From positions 17,310,951-17,374,950 of the forward strand of contig JANAVB010003400.1 in assembly GCA_029216955.1 (NCBI GenBank): DNA of 64,000 bases, in the 5' to 3' direction. The position numbers and the translations under genes were made by a program. Under the pieces are notes generated by a model that saw only the letters and a list, made by a program, of their open reading frames with translations, was not told where the DNA came from and searched no databases. How positions within the stretch are numbered: the stretch's first letter is position 1; every line of letters starts with the position of its first letter. Of the stretch, positions 33,229 through 45,342 are shown in pieces. The stretch comes from Iris pallida (taxonomy: Eukaryota; Streptophyta; Magnoliopsida; Asparagales; Iridaceae).

Positions 33229-34774
33229 GATCGAAATTCTTTCAAAACCCTAAAAAAACTCCTCGTGAACCAAAACCCAATCTCTGTGCCACTCCACCGT
33301 TGCCTATCCACCATCGTTGGTCACTGGAAACGTTGTGCCGGCCGTACACAGTCGGCAGCGTTAACAGCAAAGGCAGGCAGTAGTGGCAGTCGCGATCCCA
33401 TCTTCGTGGCAGGAAATTTTGCACTTCGCTCCATCGATGTTTAACCCGATTTCTTAGGTACGTGGACAGCCTAACCATCTAGAAACTTTGTCAATTAGTT
33501 CGATAGAATTGGATAAGATTCGACAAGGGCTCGAATCAAAATCGAGACCAAAAACCTAACTTCTTCGAAAAACATAAGAGAACAAAACCATCTAGTACAC
33601 TATTTTGGAATGCAATTTTTATCCAATCTATCGACAGCTTCAAAAATCCATCTGAATTATAGACAACGTATAGGATATTAAAACCCTCCTTTTGGTTTTT
33701 GTTTTGGTTTATTAAATTGTTGTTAAAAATAGTTTCAAAAATCAATAAAAACGGTTTTAAAAAACAACAAAATTCAAAAAATTCACAGATATGGCGTTCG
33801 CCCTGACAAACTTGGCGACGTGGTCACAAACTGAAACCATCAGAAGGTGCTTATCGACTTCGCTAACGTGTGGAATTCGACAGAACTCGATTTAGTTGTG
33901 TGTACGCAACAAAATCGAGGCATATCAGTAGAGATACCCCCGTATCGGGCCTTTTCCAAGCTAGCCCACAACTTCGTGCATGTTCATCACCTTGAGATAA
34001 AACTTGCACCACTGGATTCATCACATTTTTTCGTCTTGTGAGCCAAGTTTGGTCCCATTCTGAGAAGGTTGACCGAAACACTATTTTGGTTGGTCCACGA
34101 CCCGATCCAATGGATAAAATTGTGCACGGCCCATCGAAATTAAAATTTGGACATACGATTGAGTTCTGTCATCAAATCGGACGCATAGACATGTTACTTG
34201 ATGACTTTAGAGACCGTAGAATTTGGCATGCTTTTTGATGCAAAGCAAGTAAAACGACAGACAATAATTTGATTTAAAATTACGATTTTGCTCTTGTATC
34301 CATAATTAGACTTATGGGTAGGCTATTTTAGACATTTTTCTTATGCAGGAAACGTTAGTAATGTCTATTTCAGCGTCCAAGGATGTTTGTGGGAGTTCTA
34401 CTTTCATTGCTTCATTGATATGTAGATATGTGTTACTGGATATTTCAGTTTTCCACACCACCTACATGCAAGATATCTTGCCATCTACCATTTATTTACT
34501 TTAGCTCACCATATTTCATGCATTTATTTATTATTACTTATGTTGTGCAATATAAAATCATGCTTCTAGTCGTATTTGATTGCAAGTAACTCTATAGTCA
34601 TTATTTTATTTCTTTTGCTTATTATATACACATCTAACCAAGAATTAAGAGATCACCTTTGTTTGGGCTGCATTTATTAGCCTTGACACATATATGCCAT
34701 GAGTCACGTGTCACATACAGATCTCCGACTTGCGTTCGACTGGCTAGCGGTATGTATAGGACGAGCGTTAGGTT

Positions 34775-34779
34775 ATAGC
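34775..34779. repeat. Target-site duplication of the copia element, left (ATAGC)
   Basis: ATAGC before TGTAGGAAC; identical to 44364-44368. Without the insert, the sequence reads as in copy A near 27055. Confidence 0.92.
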
Positions 34780-35851
34780 TGTAGGAACAAAATTGTAAAG
34801 CAGAATACTCTAGAGGGGGGTGAATAGAGTAGGCAGTGGAATATTGCTAATTAAAAATCTCGTTAGCAGTTAGATCACAGATATACAAATAATCACAAAG
34901 TAAATAACAGAAATAAAAGAGTGATCAAAAGGCAAATGCAAACACCGAAATTTATATTGGTTTCCCTCTTATGAGGACTAGTCCAGTCGGAAGAACTCTA
35001 GCTCCAGTTGAATCCACTATTGGAAAATCCCGCAAGTTTTCATACGAAGTCCTTGCAACTTCTACAGACGCGAGCTTTGATACGAAGAACTCGACCAACT
35101 TCAATTGTGAAGAGTTGTATCTTCAATCAAGTCTCTGATTACAATCGCTCTGAAACTTCTAGACCGCACCGTACTGGCAAATCGACTAGAGGATTGTAAC
35201 TGGCTTGGTATTTAAAAATAGAAGCTTTTTAGAACTCTTTGGAAGAAATGTAAGATTTCAAAGAGAAGAGATTGAAAGTGAATTGGTGATTTGAAATGAT
35301 CGAAAACCTTCTCTATTTATAGTTTTTCCAAAGACAGAACTCTGACAGAATTCGGGCAGAATTCAGACAGAACTCTTTGTAACAAACCGCAACTGAAGGG
35401 AGACCAAGTTCAAAATCAAACGTTCACATAACGTTCAACTTGGCCAAACTCTGGCCGAGTTCTGCTAGGGTTCTGCCAGTTGATTTTGAGAAAAATCATT
35501 TTAGATTTTTGAAAAGTCCTTCAGAAGCTTTTTGTAAAAAGGATGTTTTTCAAAAACATAGGTCATTTTTAAAAGGATAGGGTGATTTTGAAAAATGATT
35601 CTGGACAGCCTATTTGCCAGTACGACTTGGTGTATAATGTATTCCTAGACTCAATAAAATAAAAAATTATATTGCTTTGAAGAAAATACATTCTGAATGG
35701 CAAACAGCTTCGGTCTTGAATATAGTAGATATCCATCGTTGAGCAGTGTCCAAAACGTCGTAGGTAAACATCTGAATTAACTTGTATTGATATCGAGACA
35801 GATTTTGATCAATTATTAAAATCATATTTAACCATGATCATTGAGCCAACA
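34780..35851 (-). repeat. Copia 3' LTR (left)
   Basis: 1072 bp. A minus-strand TATA box (CTATAAATAG) lies at 35313-35322, and upstream of it a block of GAACTC/GAATTC motifs (CAGAACTCTG, AGAATTCGGGC, CTCTGGCCGAGTTC) at 35335-35480. Confidence 0.95.
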
Positions 35852-35866
35852 ATCTCCTCCATTTTG
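35852..35866 (-). other. Copia polypurine tract
   Basis: Minus strand CAAAATGGAGGAGAT directly before the 3' LTR start TGTTGGC. Confidence 0.8.
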
Positions 35867-36366
35867 ATAATTGACAAACCTTGCCGATATAACATCGAAG
35901 TTTGGATCAATTCAAAAATGTATAAAAAAATCGTTCATAACCTGTATTCATGAAGATGTTAGATCTTATTTCTCCCCCGTTGTCACTTAGCAAAATAATT
36001 GCAAAAGAGAAAACTTTTTCGCAATAAATGCATAAGTAACAAACAGTAAAGAAACACAAATAAAAGTATATAAGAACATTCATCACAAGCATGGTATAAA
36101 CAGTGAATAAAATAGACAGATATAAAACAACACATGCATGGTATTTATCACAGGCAGTTAATATGAAGCATAAAGAAAGATAATGCTAGAAGAAAGCTGA
36201 AACAAATAAAGTGTTGAATAATAAACTAAGCCAAATTGAGGCATAAAAACAACTGTCTATGTAAGTCAGATAGCATAACTAAAATAAGAGTAATGATAAT
36301 ATCTTGGAATGCCGGAGCATTTCCAAGTAAACATAAGACAAAATATCAGTCTCAATATGTAACATC
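35867..36366 (-). other. Copia 3' untranslated stretch
   Basis: AT-rich sequence between the extra ORF and the polypurine tract. Nothing recognisable in it. Confidence 0.6.
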
Positions 36367-37761
36367 TCAAAAATCATCATCCTCATCATCATCATCATCG
36401 GCTGCAGTGCCAGCATGTCCAGATGGACCAGCTCCAGAAGTATGAGGAGTGGCACCAGAAGTACGATACCAATCGTAGATGTTCCATGGCTGGAAAATAG
36501 AGTGGACCGCCTCATCATCAATGTGGTAGCCAGAAACAGAAGGGTCTCGAGGTAGAGAGCTAGTAGAGTGACTCGTCTGTGCAAATCGTAGATCGGTGAA
36601 GGAGTTGGCAATAGCCTGGAACCGAGTCACGTCATGGAACTCATGTTTCCTGGAAGTGTCAACATAAAATGACTGCAGATCTGAAAGATGCTGATGAATA
36701 CCCTCAAAGGTCATAGGGTAAGACTGAGGAGGACTAGGTATTGTGGGAGTAGGTGCAGGAGGAGCAGGTGCAGTAGGTGGAGGAATAGTGACAATGCTGC
36801 GATGAGAGAGTTTGAGGAACTTGGGCTCAGGGTCCAGAGCACAAGTAGATAAGTCAATATCGAATATCTGAAAGATGCGTGGGATGATCATTGCATAAGA
36901 GAGGTTGCGATCTCATCCGCAACATCTATCCATCATCTTAATGATAGTTTTACGGGCAGAGAAAGGAATCCCCTTAAGAATGTGATATAGAGCAGAAAGC
37001 TCAAGTGTAGTGACATCATCTTTGGAAGTGGATTTTAGAAGTAAAGTGGAATAGATGATGCGATATAATTTGTAGTTAAACAAGTTCAAGTTATTGGCCT
37101 TGAACTTTTCAGGACGAGCACCTGCGGGCGCACAAAACTCATTCTTGAAACTAACGAGAGTCATACCATCAGGGAAATCAAAATCAGTGATATTATCAAG
37201 CGGGGCACCTTCGTTTGGAATAACAAGGATTTTCGCTAACGTTTCATCTGTAAACTCGATATCTATCCCTCCGATACGTGTTCTCGCGGAAAAAGTGTCT
37301 AATACAAAATTACAGTAAAATAATCTAATGGCATTAGTAGCTATAGAGAATTGTAAAGAAACAAAGTGTTGTAACCCTAATGCCTCAAAGTAAGGACTGT
37401 GGTCGGGAAAGACAGTCCATTTGATCGGAGATCCGGTACAAATAGTACGCATAATGAAATCGGCATACCATAATAGGGCTTGGTCGGGAGTTTTGAAGTA
37501 AAACTCGTCCGATGCACCGTCATCCGATTGGACCGGAGAAAAGAAGAAATTCGTATGCAAATCCGAAGACGATGCCTCTTCACTGGCATTGGTCTTCTTC
37601 CTCTTGAAAGGATTGAATCCCTTATGTATTCTATCCAAAAATCTAGAAACCCTAACAATTGGAAAGTGGAGGAGAGAAGGAATTATACCTTCCGAGAGTT
37701 GGATATGTTGTAGAGGACGAAATTCTCCGTACGAATCTAAAGTTTGGACGAAGATCTCCAA
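36367..37761 (-). pseudogene. Extra ORF of the copia element (plant transposon protein-like)
   Basis: Open segments 37761-36913 and 36891-36367 are in one frame, split by one TGA at 36913-36915. The protein of about 460 codons shows FYCNFVLDT, GGIDIEFTDETLAKIL, a WK-position segment, LYRIIYSTLLLKSTSKDD, ELSALYHILKGIPFSARKTI and MIIPRIFQIFDIDLS. This order resembles the plant domain annotated as putative plant transposon protein (Transposase_32-like); the match is by memory. A Pro-rich hinge and an acidic tail (DDDDDEDDDF) follow. No transmembrane segment, so not envelope-like in that sense. The 5' end has no ATG in frame; translation may start at another codon or the start is mutated. Not required for copia transposition as known. 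Confidence 0.6.
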
Positions 37762-37872
37762 ACGGATTGGAAGAAGGAAGGTGGAGACGAACTAGGGTTT
37801 AGGGGGCACTGCTGCTGCTGTTTTGATGATGTTTGGAAGAATGAAGAAGAGGGGGCCTTGGGTTCTGACTGG

Positions 37873-37904
37873 TACATATATATACCCAGCCGAACTCTGG
37901 CCGA
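37873..37904 (-). promoter_or_regulatory. Internal promoter-like site for the extra ORF
   Basis: Minus strand: a GGGTATATATATGTACC TATA-like element (37871-37887) with the 16-mer complement of GCCGAACTCTGGCCGA (37889-37904) directly upstream, followed by more GAACTC/GAATTC and GGCCGA motifs up to 37930. The identical 16-mer is at 43955-43970 in the 5' LTR, upstream of that LTR's TATA box. Confidence 0.5.
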
Positions 37905-37945
37905 ATCGGACCGAACTCGGGCCGAATTCGCCAAGGGTTGCCTGG

Positions 37946-37946
<1 letters not shown>

Positions 37947-38014
<68 letters not shown>
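37947..38014. repeat. (TA)n microsatellite
   Basis: Upstream of the internal promoter-like site. The next 290 bp (38015-38308) up to the RNase H stop are AT-rich with no recognised feature. Confidence 0.95.
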
Positions 38015-38019
<5 letters not shown>

Positions 38020-38308
38020 ATAACGAGGTCACATCTTTTTCATTAATTCGTTTCAAATATTTAATTCAGAGTTTAGTAATTTTAAATCTCAAAATAATAT
38101 AATTAATATTATTTTATAAATTAATATTCTTTACCCATCATCTGTCTCAGATTTGCTGTAGGAGTACTGTCCCAGCTAATGGAGGTTCACCGGGGAACTC
38201 TTAAGTATCACTTCGCTTCAACCGTAGTCGTGGTGACAGATAGACTCTTTTTAGGCTTGTCTTGAAAACAGTTATTGAGTATCGAATAAATTAATTAATA
38301 AAATAATA

Positions 38309-40248
38309 TTAATTAATATTATTGATATCTAAAATTCCTAATTTTCGATGTAAATAATTGAAGCGATCTTCCGCTAGAGGTTTTGTGAGTTTGTCAGCTA
38401 ATTGATTCTGTGTGTCTATGTATACAAGGTCTATATCTCCATTTAGTTGATGATCTCTAAGAAAGTGATGTCTAATCTTGATATGTTTAGTACGAGAGTG
38501 ACATACTGGATTCTTAGTTAAATTAATAGAACTAGTGTTGTCACAAAAATTGGGTATGTGTGTAAAATACAATCCATAGTCTTCTAAAGTTTGTTTCATC
38601 CACAAAATTTGTGCACAACAACGTCCTGCAGCGATATACTCAGCCTCGGTTGTTGATAATGCAATAGAATTTTGCTTTTTACTAAACCAAGAGACTACAA
38701 CTTTTTCTAGGAAATGACATGTTTCGCTAGTACTTTTTCTATCTACTTTGCATCCGGCAAAATTAGCATCAGAATAACCGATTAGGTCAAATGACCTAGT
38801 TTTGGGATACCATAAGCCGACGGAAGAAGTGCCTTTAAGGTATCGGAAGATACGCTTAACTGCGCACAGATGTAATTTCTTAGGATTAGCTTGAAAGCGT
38901 GCACATAGACAAACACTAAACATAATGTCTGGACGACTAGCAGTTAAATACAGTAAGCTACAGATCATACCTCGATACTTACGTATGTCAACAGGTTTGC
39001 CTTGTTCATTAATATCAAGCTTGGTTGAAGTTGCCATTGGAGTGCTAAGTGGCTTGACTGCTTCCATGTTAAACTTCTTTAATAGATCCTTTGTGTACTT
39101 TGCTTGATTTATGAACGTCCCATTGCTGGTTTGTTTGATTTGTAGTCCGAGAAAGAATTTTAGCTCTCCCATCATGCTCATCTCAAACTCATTCTGCATA
39201 CACTTTGAAAATTCTTGACAAAAAGATTCATCAGTAGATCCAAAAATAATATCATCTACATAGACTTGAATCAAAAGAATGTTGTTATTCAAAGATTTTA
39301 TAATCAAAGTAGTGTCAACCTTTCCCTTTGAAAACCCGTTATCAAGTATAAAAGAGCTTAGACGATCGTACCAAGCACGAGGGGCTTGTTTCAAACCGTA
39401 TAAGGTTTTCTTCAACATGAAAACATATTCAGGAAATTTGAAATAAGTAAAACCAGGAGGTTGAGCTACATAAACTTTTTTTTTATAAAACCATTTAAAA
39501 ATACGCTTTTGACATCCATTTGAAATAATTTAAAATTATAAAAATATGCAAATGCACGTAACATGCAAATGGATTCTAATCTCGCAACTGGGACATAAGT
39601 CTCATCGTAGTCGATACCTTCTTCTTGATTGTATCCTTGAGCTACGAGTCGAGCCTTATTATGAGTCACTAAACCATTCTTGTTCAGTTTATTTCAGAAT
39701 ACCCATCGGGTGCCAATGACCGGATGATCAATGGGCTTGGGAACAAGTTCCCAAACTTGATTCCGTTCGAATTGGTTTGATTTCTCTTGTAAAGCATCTA
39801 ACCAAAAATTATCACTACATGCTTCTTCAATATTTTTGGGTTCAAACTGCGAAACAAAAGCAACACAAGAAGCTATATCTTTATTAGAGGAACGAGTACT
39901 TACACCCTTGGTAATCTCACCAATTACCAAGTCCTTTGGATGATTAGCCAAGAATCTCATCTCTTTTGGTGTAGTCTCAGGATTGCTAGTTCCTGGTTCT
40001 TTGCTTGGAGGTTCATCTGATGCTTGATGTGATGGTTCTGCATCTTTGTGTGAAGGTTTTGCAGTAGTTGTACTTGGTGTGATTAAGTCTTCATTGTCAT
40101 CATCGTCTAAGTGTTGATTTAGCTCATCAAACTTGATATTGATAGATTCTTCGATGATCATGGTTCTTTTGTTGAAGACTCTGTATCCATTGCTCTCTGC
40201 GTAACCTAAAAATATACCTTCATCGGCCTTTTCATCAAATTTACTCAA
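38309..40248 (-). pseudogene. Copia reverse transcriptase and RNase H
   Basis: The integrase-RT linker (FDEKADEGIFLGYAE, acidic and Ser/Pro-rich) leads into the RT: NFWLDALQEKSNQFERNQVW, RLVAQGYNQEEGIDYDETY, then YGLKQAPRAWYDRLSSF and the catalytic YVDDIIFGS (about 39260). RNase H includes GYSDANFAGCKVDRKST and ALSTTEAEYIAAG. A TGA at 39694-39696 replaces the expected Arg after WVF, and the frame shifts near 39470 between RT segments. Active-site residues remain. Typical SIRE-type sequence. Confidence 0.92.
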
Positions 40249-41420
40249 ATTGTCTTTAGTATTAAGAATAAAACATTTATAACCAAAAATCTTGAAATAT
40301 GAAACATTTGGTGTTCTATCAAACCATAGTTCATAGGGAGTCTTCTTCGATATAGGTCGAATTAGAACCCTATTGAGAATATAGCATGCTGTGTTTACAT
40401 CTTCAGCCCAAAAGTATCTAGGTAGACAAACTGGTTTAACATTACTCTAGCCATTTCAAATAGAGTTCTGTTCTTACGTTCCACAACTCCATTTTGTTGC
40501 GGAGTCCTAGGGCAAGAGAATTCTTGCAAATAACCGTGTGTGTCACAAAATTGCTTGAATTCTGCATTCTCAAATTCGCCGTCATGATCACTACGAATGC
40601 GAGTAATCATGAACCCTTTTTCATTATGTACTTTCTTATAAAAGATGACGAATTCTGATAATGCATCGTTCTTGCATATAAGAAAATAAACCCATGTATA
40701 TCTAGAGAAATCATCTATAATGACAAATGCATATAACTTACCACCTAGACTAGCAATTCTACTGGGTCTAAATAAGTCCATATGCAACAGTTGTAAAGGT
40801 CTAGTGGTACTTACAGCGTTCTTGGATTTGAATGCGGATTTGGTAGCTTTGTTCTTTTCACATTTACTACATACTGTATCCTTCTTGAAAGAAATGTCCG
40901 GTAAGCTGTGTACCAACTTCTTTGTAGATATTGTTAAAATTGTATCCACGTTTGCATGACCGAGTCTCATATGCCATAGTTGACTCTCAATACTTTTGGC
41001 CATCAAACATCTACCTGCTTTGTTAGCATCTTCCAACAAATAGAAAACATATATGTTGTCTTCCCTAATACCTTCAAATATAGTACTACCAGTTGAACTA
41101 TCAACTATAGTACATTTATCTTTGACGAAGTTAATACCATAACCGTGATCAGCTAAATGGCTTATGCTGAGCAGATTATGTTTTAACTCGATAACTAGAC
41201 AAATATCTTTAATCACTGGATAGGGAGCCTAACTAATGTCACCGATACCGATAATGTACCCTCTTAAATTATACCGAAGGAGACGTATTCTTCTTTATTC
41301 CTCTTCGACAGTGTTGCGAATAATGAAGTGTCACCGGTCATATGCCGTGAGCAACCGCTGTCGAGGATCCATTTGCTCCTAGCATGTGAAGGGGGTCCCA
41401 CCTACAAAACAATTTACAGA
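40249..41420 (-). pseudogene. Copia protease end and integrase
   Basis: Upstream part (41380-41217): WILDSGCSRHMTGD with the protease DSG at 41354-41362, then a shifted, stop-containing stretch. The open segment 41216-40395 carries the pre-integrase HHCC finger (LWHMRLGHANVDTI ... CSKCEKNKATK) and the integrase core: HMDLFRPSR, IRSDHDGEFEN and VVERKNRTL provide D, D and E. It then degenerates to 40249 with stops. Function would be cDNA integration. Confidence 0.9.
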
Positions 41421-43211
41421 TCAAACTCTTGGTACCCATTTCTTGTAGGGTCCTGACCGGTTAGTTTTTGGTATCCATGCATAAATATTTAAATCTAGTA
41501 ACTTTCTGATTCTACATGCAGAAGATATATGACCAATGAGGCCACAATAATGACCTTTAGCATGTTGAGTGTTGAAAGTAGGGTGAGGTGCATGATTGGT
41601 AGGTTTTAGTTTTCTAGTATAGAAGAATGCTTGTCTATTTGTCTTCTTGGGCATAGTTTTGGTATGGTTTGGTCTGACAGTGTTGGACGTCTTCCGATGA
41701 TTCGGTAATTGACACATGTTAGAATAGGAAGCAGTAACTTCAGGCCATTTTTCTAAACTAATTTTCAACTTTTTGAAAGTGTCATATAATCTAGTATAGT
41801 CAGATGTGAGTGATTCTAATCTGACCTGTGCACACTGGAGACTCTTTCTCTCCTTAGATAGGTCTTCCTTTAACTGGATAATAGTTTGGTCTTTTTTTTT
41901 GCATAGCTTAACAGTCTCGTGTAACAACAACTTAATATAAGAAAGCTCACCAGACCCATTTAAAGAGTCATTATTTCTAACATGATCTATTTGGTCGGTA
42001 AGTCTTCCTATTTCACCTTTGTACTCTTTGAGCACCTTCTTAGAGGTTTCATATTTACTATGCAGTTTCCTGTAATCATTTAGCAGGTCACAGAAAGCCT
42101 CTCCTAGTTGCTCAAAGGTGAAATCATCATAAGGATCAAATAGAGGATTAGTGATTACCTGAATGCCAGCCATCAAGCATACATTTGTAGCATCATCTGA
42201 TTGTTCGTCTTCTGAGTCGCTGGCTTCACTTTCATGCCATATGCTTGTGTTGGTGTACTTTCTTGATGTAGATTTCTTCAGGTAGCCTTTGTCATATTTG
42301 CTACTTTTCTTTGATGATGATGCTGTGGGACAATCTTTCTTCATGTGTCCTTTTTTCTTGCATCCATAGCAAATAGGATCTTCCTCGTTGTTGTTGTTGC
42401 TATCTTTTGTTCTCCTATTAAATCTTATGAACTTCTTGAATTTTCTTACCAGAAGAGCTTGATCTTCAGAGTCGGAGTCGCTGTTATCAGAGTCGTCTTC
42501 GACAGTTCTTCTATGTTCATCCTTGAGAGCGATCGACTTTTCTGACTTCTTCTTTGGTGTAGCATCTTCAAAGTCTTGAAGTTCTAACTCGTGAGTGAGT
42601 AGCTTTCCCATGAGTGTTTCTAGAGACATTGTTGAGAGGTCATTCCCTTCAATGATTGCTGTAGCCTTTGGAATCCAGTTCTTCGTAAGGGCTCGTAGAA
42701 GTTTGCGAATCTTCTCATGGTTACTGTAATCCTTGCCTAGTGAAGACAGAGGATTTACAATATCCAAGAATCTTGTAAACATCTGAGTGACTGATTCACT
42801 TGGCTTCATTTTGAACGCCTCGTACTCCTGAGTAAGTCTGCTGATCTTTGACTCCTTGACTTGTGTTGTTCCTTCGTGGGTTACTTCGATAAGATTCTAC
42901 ACTTTGTTTGATGTTGTGCAAGTAGATACCCTGTTGAATTCAGTTCTGTCTAAAGCACAAAATAGAGCATTAATAGCACGTGCGTCAAGATTGTCCTTTT
43001 TCTTTTCATCCTCTGTATATTTGTCATGGGGTTTTTCAACTAAAACACCATCAACATTAATACGAGGGGGCTTTCTATAGCACCATAAGTCAAAATCTAG
43101 AGATTTCAGAAAGAAACTCATACGTGTTTTCCAATAAGTGTAGTTTATGCCGTCAAACAGTGAAGGTCTGCTTGTGGCTTGGCCTTCACTTGTAAATTTT
43201 ACAGTTGCCAT
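41421..43211 (-). pseudogene. Copia gag
   Basis: Starts at ATG 43209-43211 (MATVKFTSEGQATSRPSLF), 84 bp after the LTR. It has the gag motif FDGINYTYWKTRM, a TAG at 42897-42899 where relatives carry Trp (NKV-stop), then in the same frame MKPSESVTQMFTRF, a Lys/Glu/Asp-rich segment, a CCHC zinc knuckle CYGCKKKGHMKKDC (about 42370-42330) and a long coiled-coil-like region (YRKLHSKYETSKKVL to LKISLEKWP). A second Cys/His cluster (HYCGLIGHISSACR) is near 41520. One stop codon is the only break seen within the domain. Confidence 0.9.
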
Positions 43212-43280
43212 GTGTAATTCTGTGATCTATATAACAATTGAATATAACTATAATTTTACCTTGCTTTACTTGTATAACCC

Positions 43281-43292
43281 GCTCTGATACAA
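43281..43292 (-). other. Copia primer-binding site
   Basis: Minus strand TTGTATCAGAGC, two bases after the LTR end; one mismatch from the initiator tRNA-Met site TGGTATCAGAGC usual in copia elements. Confidence 0.8.
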
Positions 43293-43294
43293 AT

Positions 43295-44363
43295 TGTAGG
43301 AACGAAATTGTAAAACAGAATACTCTAGGGGGTGAATAGAGTAGGCAGCGGAATATTGCTAATTAAAAATCTCGTTAGCAGTTAGATCACAGATATAAAA
43401 ATAATCATAAAGTAAATGACAGAAATAAAAGAGTGATTAGAAGGCAAACGCAAACACCAAGATTTATACTGATTTCCCTCTTGTGAGGACTAGTCCAGTC
43501 GGAAGAACTCTAGCTTCGAGTTGAATCTACTATTGGAAAATCTCGCAAGTTTTCATACGAAGTCCTTGCAACTTCTACAGACGCGAGCTTTGATACGAAG
43601 AACTCGACCAACTTCAATTGTGAAGAGTTGTATCTTCAATCAAGTCTCTGATTACAATCGCTCTGAAACTTCTAGACTGCACCGTATTGGCTAATCGACT
43701 AGAGGATTGTAACTGGCTTGGGATTTAAAATAGAAGCTTTTTAGAACTCTTTGTAAGAAATATAAGCTTTAAAAGAGAAGAGATTGAAAGTGAATTGGCA
43801 ATTTGAAATGATCGAAAACCTTCTCTATTTATAGTTTTTCCAAAGATAGAACTCTGACAGAATTCGGGCATAATTAGGACATAACTCTTTGTAACAAACC
43901 GCAACTGAAGGGAGACCAAGTTCAAAATCAAACGTTCACATAACGTTCAACTTGGCCGAACTCTGGCCGAGTTCTTCTAGGGTTCTGCCAGTTGATTTTG
44001 AGAAAAATCATTTTGGCTTTTTGAAAAGTCCTTCAGAAGCTTTTTGTAAAAATGATGTTTTTAAAAAACATAGGTCACTTTTAAAAGGATAGGGTGATTT
44101 TGAAAAACGATTCCGGACAGCCTATTTGCCAGTACGACTTGGTATACAATGTATTCCTAGACTCAATAAAATAATAAATTATATTGCTTTGAAGGAAATA
44201 CATTCTGAATGGCAAATAGCTTCGGTCTTGAACATAGTAGATATCCATCGTTGAGCAGTGTCCAAACCGTCGTAGGTAAACATCTGAATTGACTTGCATT
44301 AATATTGAGACAGAGTTTGATCAATTATTTAAATCATGTTTAACCATGACCAATGGGCCAACA
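43295..44363 (-). repeat. Copia 5' LTR (right)
   Basis: 1069 bp; TATA box CTATAAATAG on the minus strand at 43825-43834, with GCCGAACTCTGGCCGA at 43955-43970 upstream. Confidence 0.95.
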
Positions 44364-44368
44364 ATAGC
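44364..44368. repeat. Target-site duplication of the copia element, right (ATAGC)
   Basis: Identical to 34775-34779. Confidence 0.92.
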
Positions 44369-45342
44369 TACTAATAGGAATGCATGACAGAAGACTAGTA
44401 TTAGAGTTAGGACATTGAGTAGGGAGAATACAATTGGACGTTGACCTCCTCCCTATCTATCATAGACTCACTCGCTACTGAGGAATGATAGGCAGACAAT
44501 ATGTTATAGACTTGCTCGATACGGAGGAATGGTATATAGTATTTAGACTCGCTACTGATTATCCTGACTTGACTTGGATGTCATACGGCCATATACTATT
44601 TTCGATGGCTTTACACCTAGATTGGTTAGGTGACCTTTATTCGTTAGGTATATGTACGTTATGTGTACTTATGCCTGATCATGGCTTGGAACAGTACTTG
44701 GTCGCGAACTAGTATGCCATACCTTGTTCTTGTTTGGTTTTAGGTATGATTCACTGTTTCGATGATAAAATACTGAACCTTGTTGTGGTCCAGATACTAT
44801 ACCGAATTTATGGCATGGACAGATAATTTATCATGGATTAGAGTGCCATCCTCTGTCCTTGTTTAGTTGGGGGATGGTACGCTAATTCAATGGTGTATTA
44901 GACTACGTTATGATCCGAATTATTGTTGGGCAGTTTGTATTCATTATTATGGCATTTTTTGTATCTTGTTACGTCTCTCTAAAGACCTAGTGATCCCTCC
45001 AGGTATATGTTTTCTTAACTTTTTACAGGAGTTCCAGCCAAGATCGTGATCTTCTCCTTCCAATCGAGGATGACATGCTCTTGGATAATGCTTGCTAGTT
45101 GTATTCTTTATTTTGCTTTTTCCTTCCCTCTAATTAAATGCTTGGTAGTGGATTTGTCTCCATCCAACATCTTGTACAATGACATTTCATATTTGATTTA
45201 TAATATTTTTATTACCTTATTTTATGGATATAATTTAGTGAACCATCGCTATCTTTATACTGCATTTACAGCTTCAATATATTTATTATATGGCTGGTAT
45301 ATTTACGTACTTAGTCCTACATATATTGGACAGGGCATTACA
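44369..45342 (+). repeat. Long LTR, copy B, second part
   Basis: Continues copy B after the copia insert: TACTAATAGGAATGCATGAC pairs with 27063 in copy A, and the match runs to the LTR end (GGGCATTACA, 45342). No supported gene. Confidence 0.75.

Larger units (their letters stand above)
34780..44363 (-). mobile_element. SIRE/Maximus-type Ty1/copia retrotransposon with extra ORF
   Basis: 9584 bp, two LTRs of 1072 and 1069 bp, TG...CA ends, 5-bp target duplication, initiator-Met-type primer site, polypurine tract, and gag-protease-integrase-RT-RNase H in copia order, all on the minus strand. Between RNase H and the 3' LTR is an extra 1.4-kb ORF with an apparent promoter. Gag style and RNase H sequence suit the SIRE/Maximus lineage, which often has an additional ORF in this place. 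Several stops and one frameshift in pol mean this copy is probably inactive. The LTRs differ by roughly 5 per cent by eye. Confidence 0.9.

Noticed and set aside
33157..33444. 95-codon basic plus ORF after a TATA box
   Set aside because: Inside LTR copy B; no similarity seen and no counterpart in copy A.
36279..36611. 110-codon Met/Leu-rich minus ORF
   Set aside because: Other-frame shadow of the copia extra ORF.
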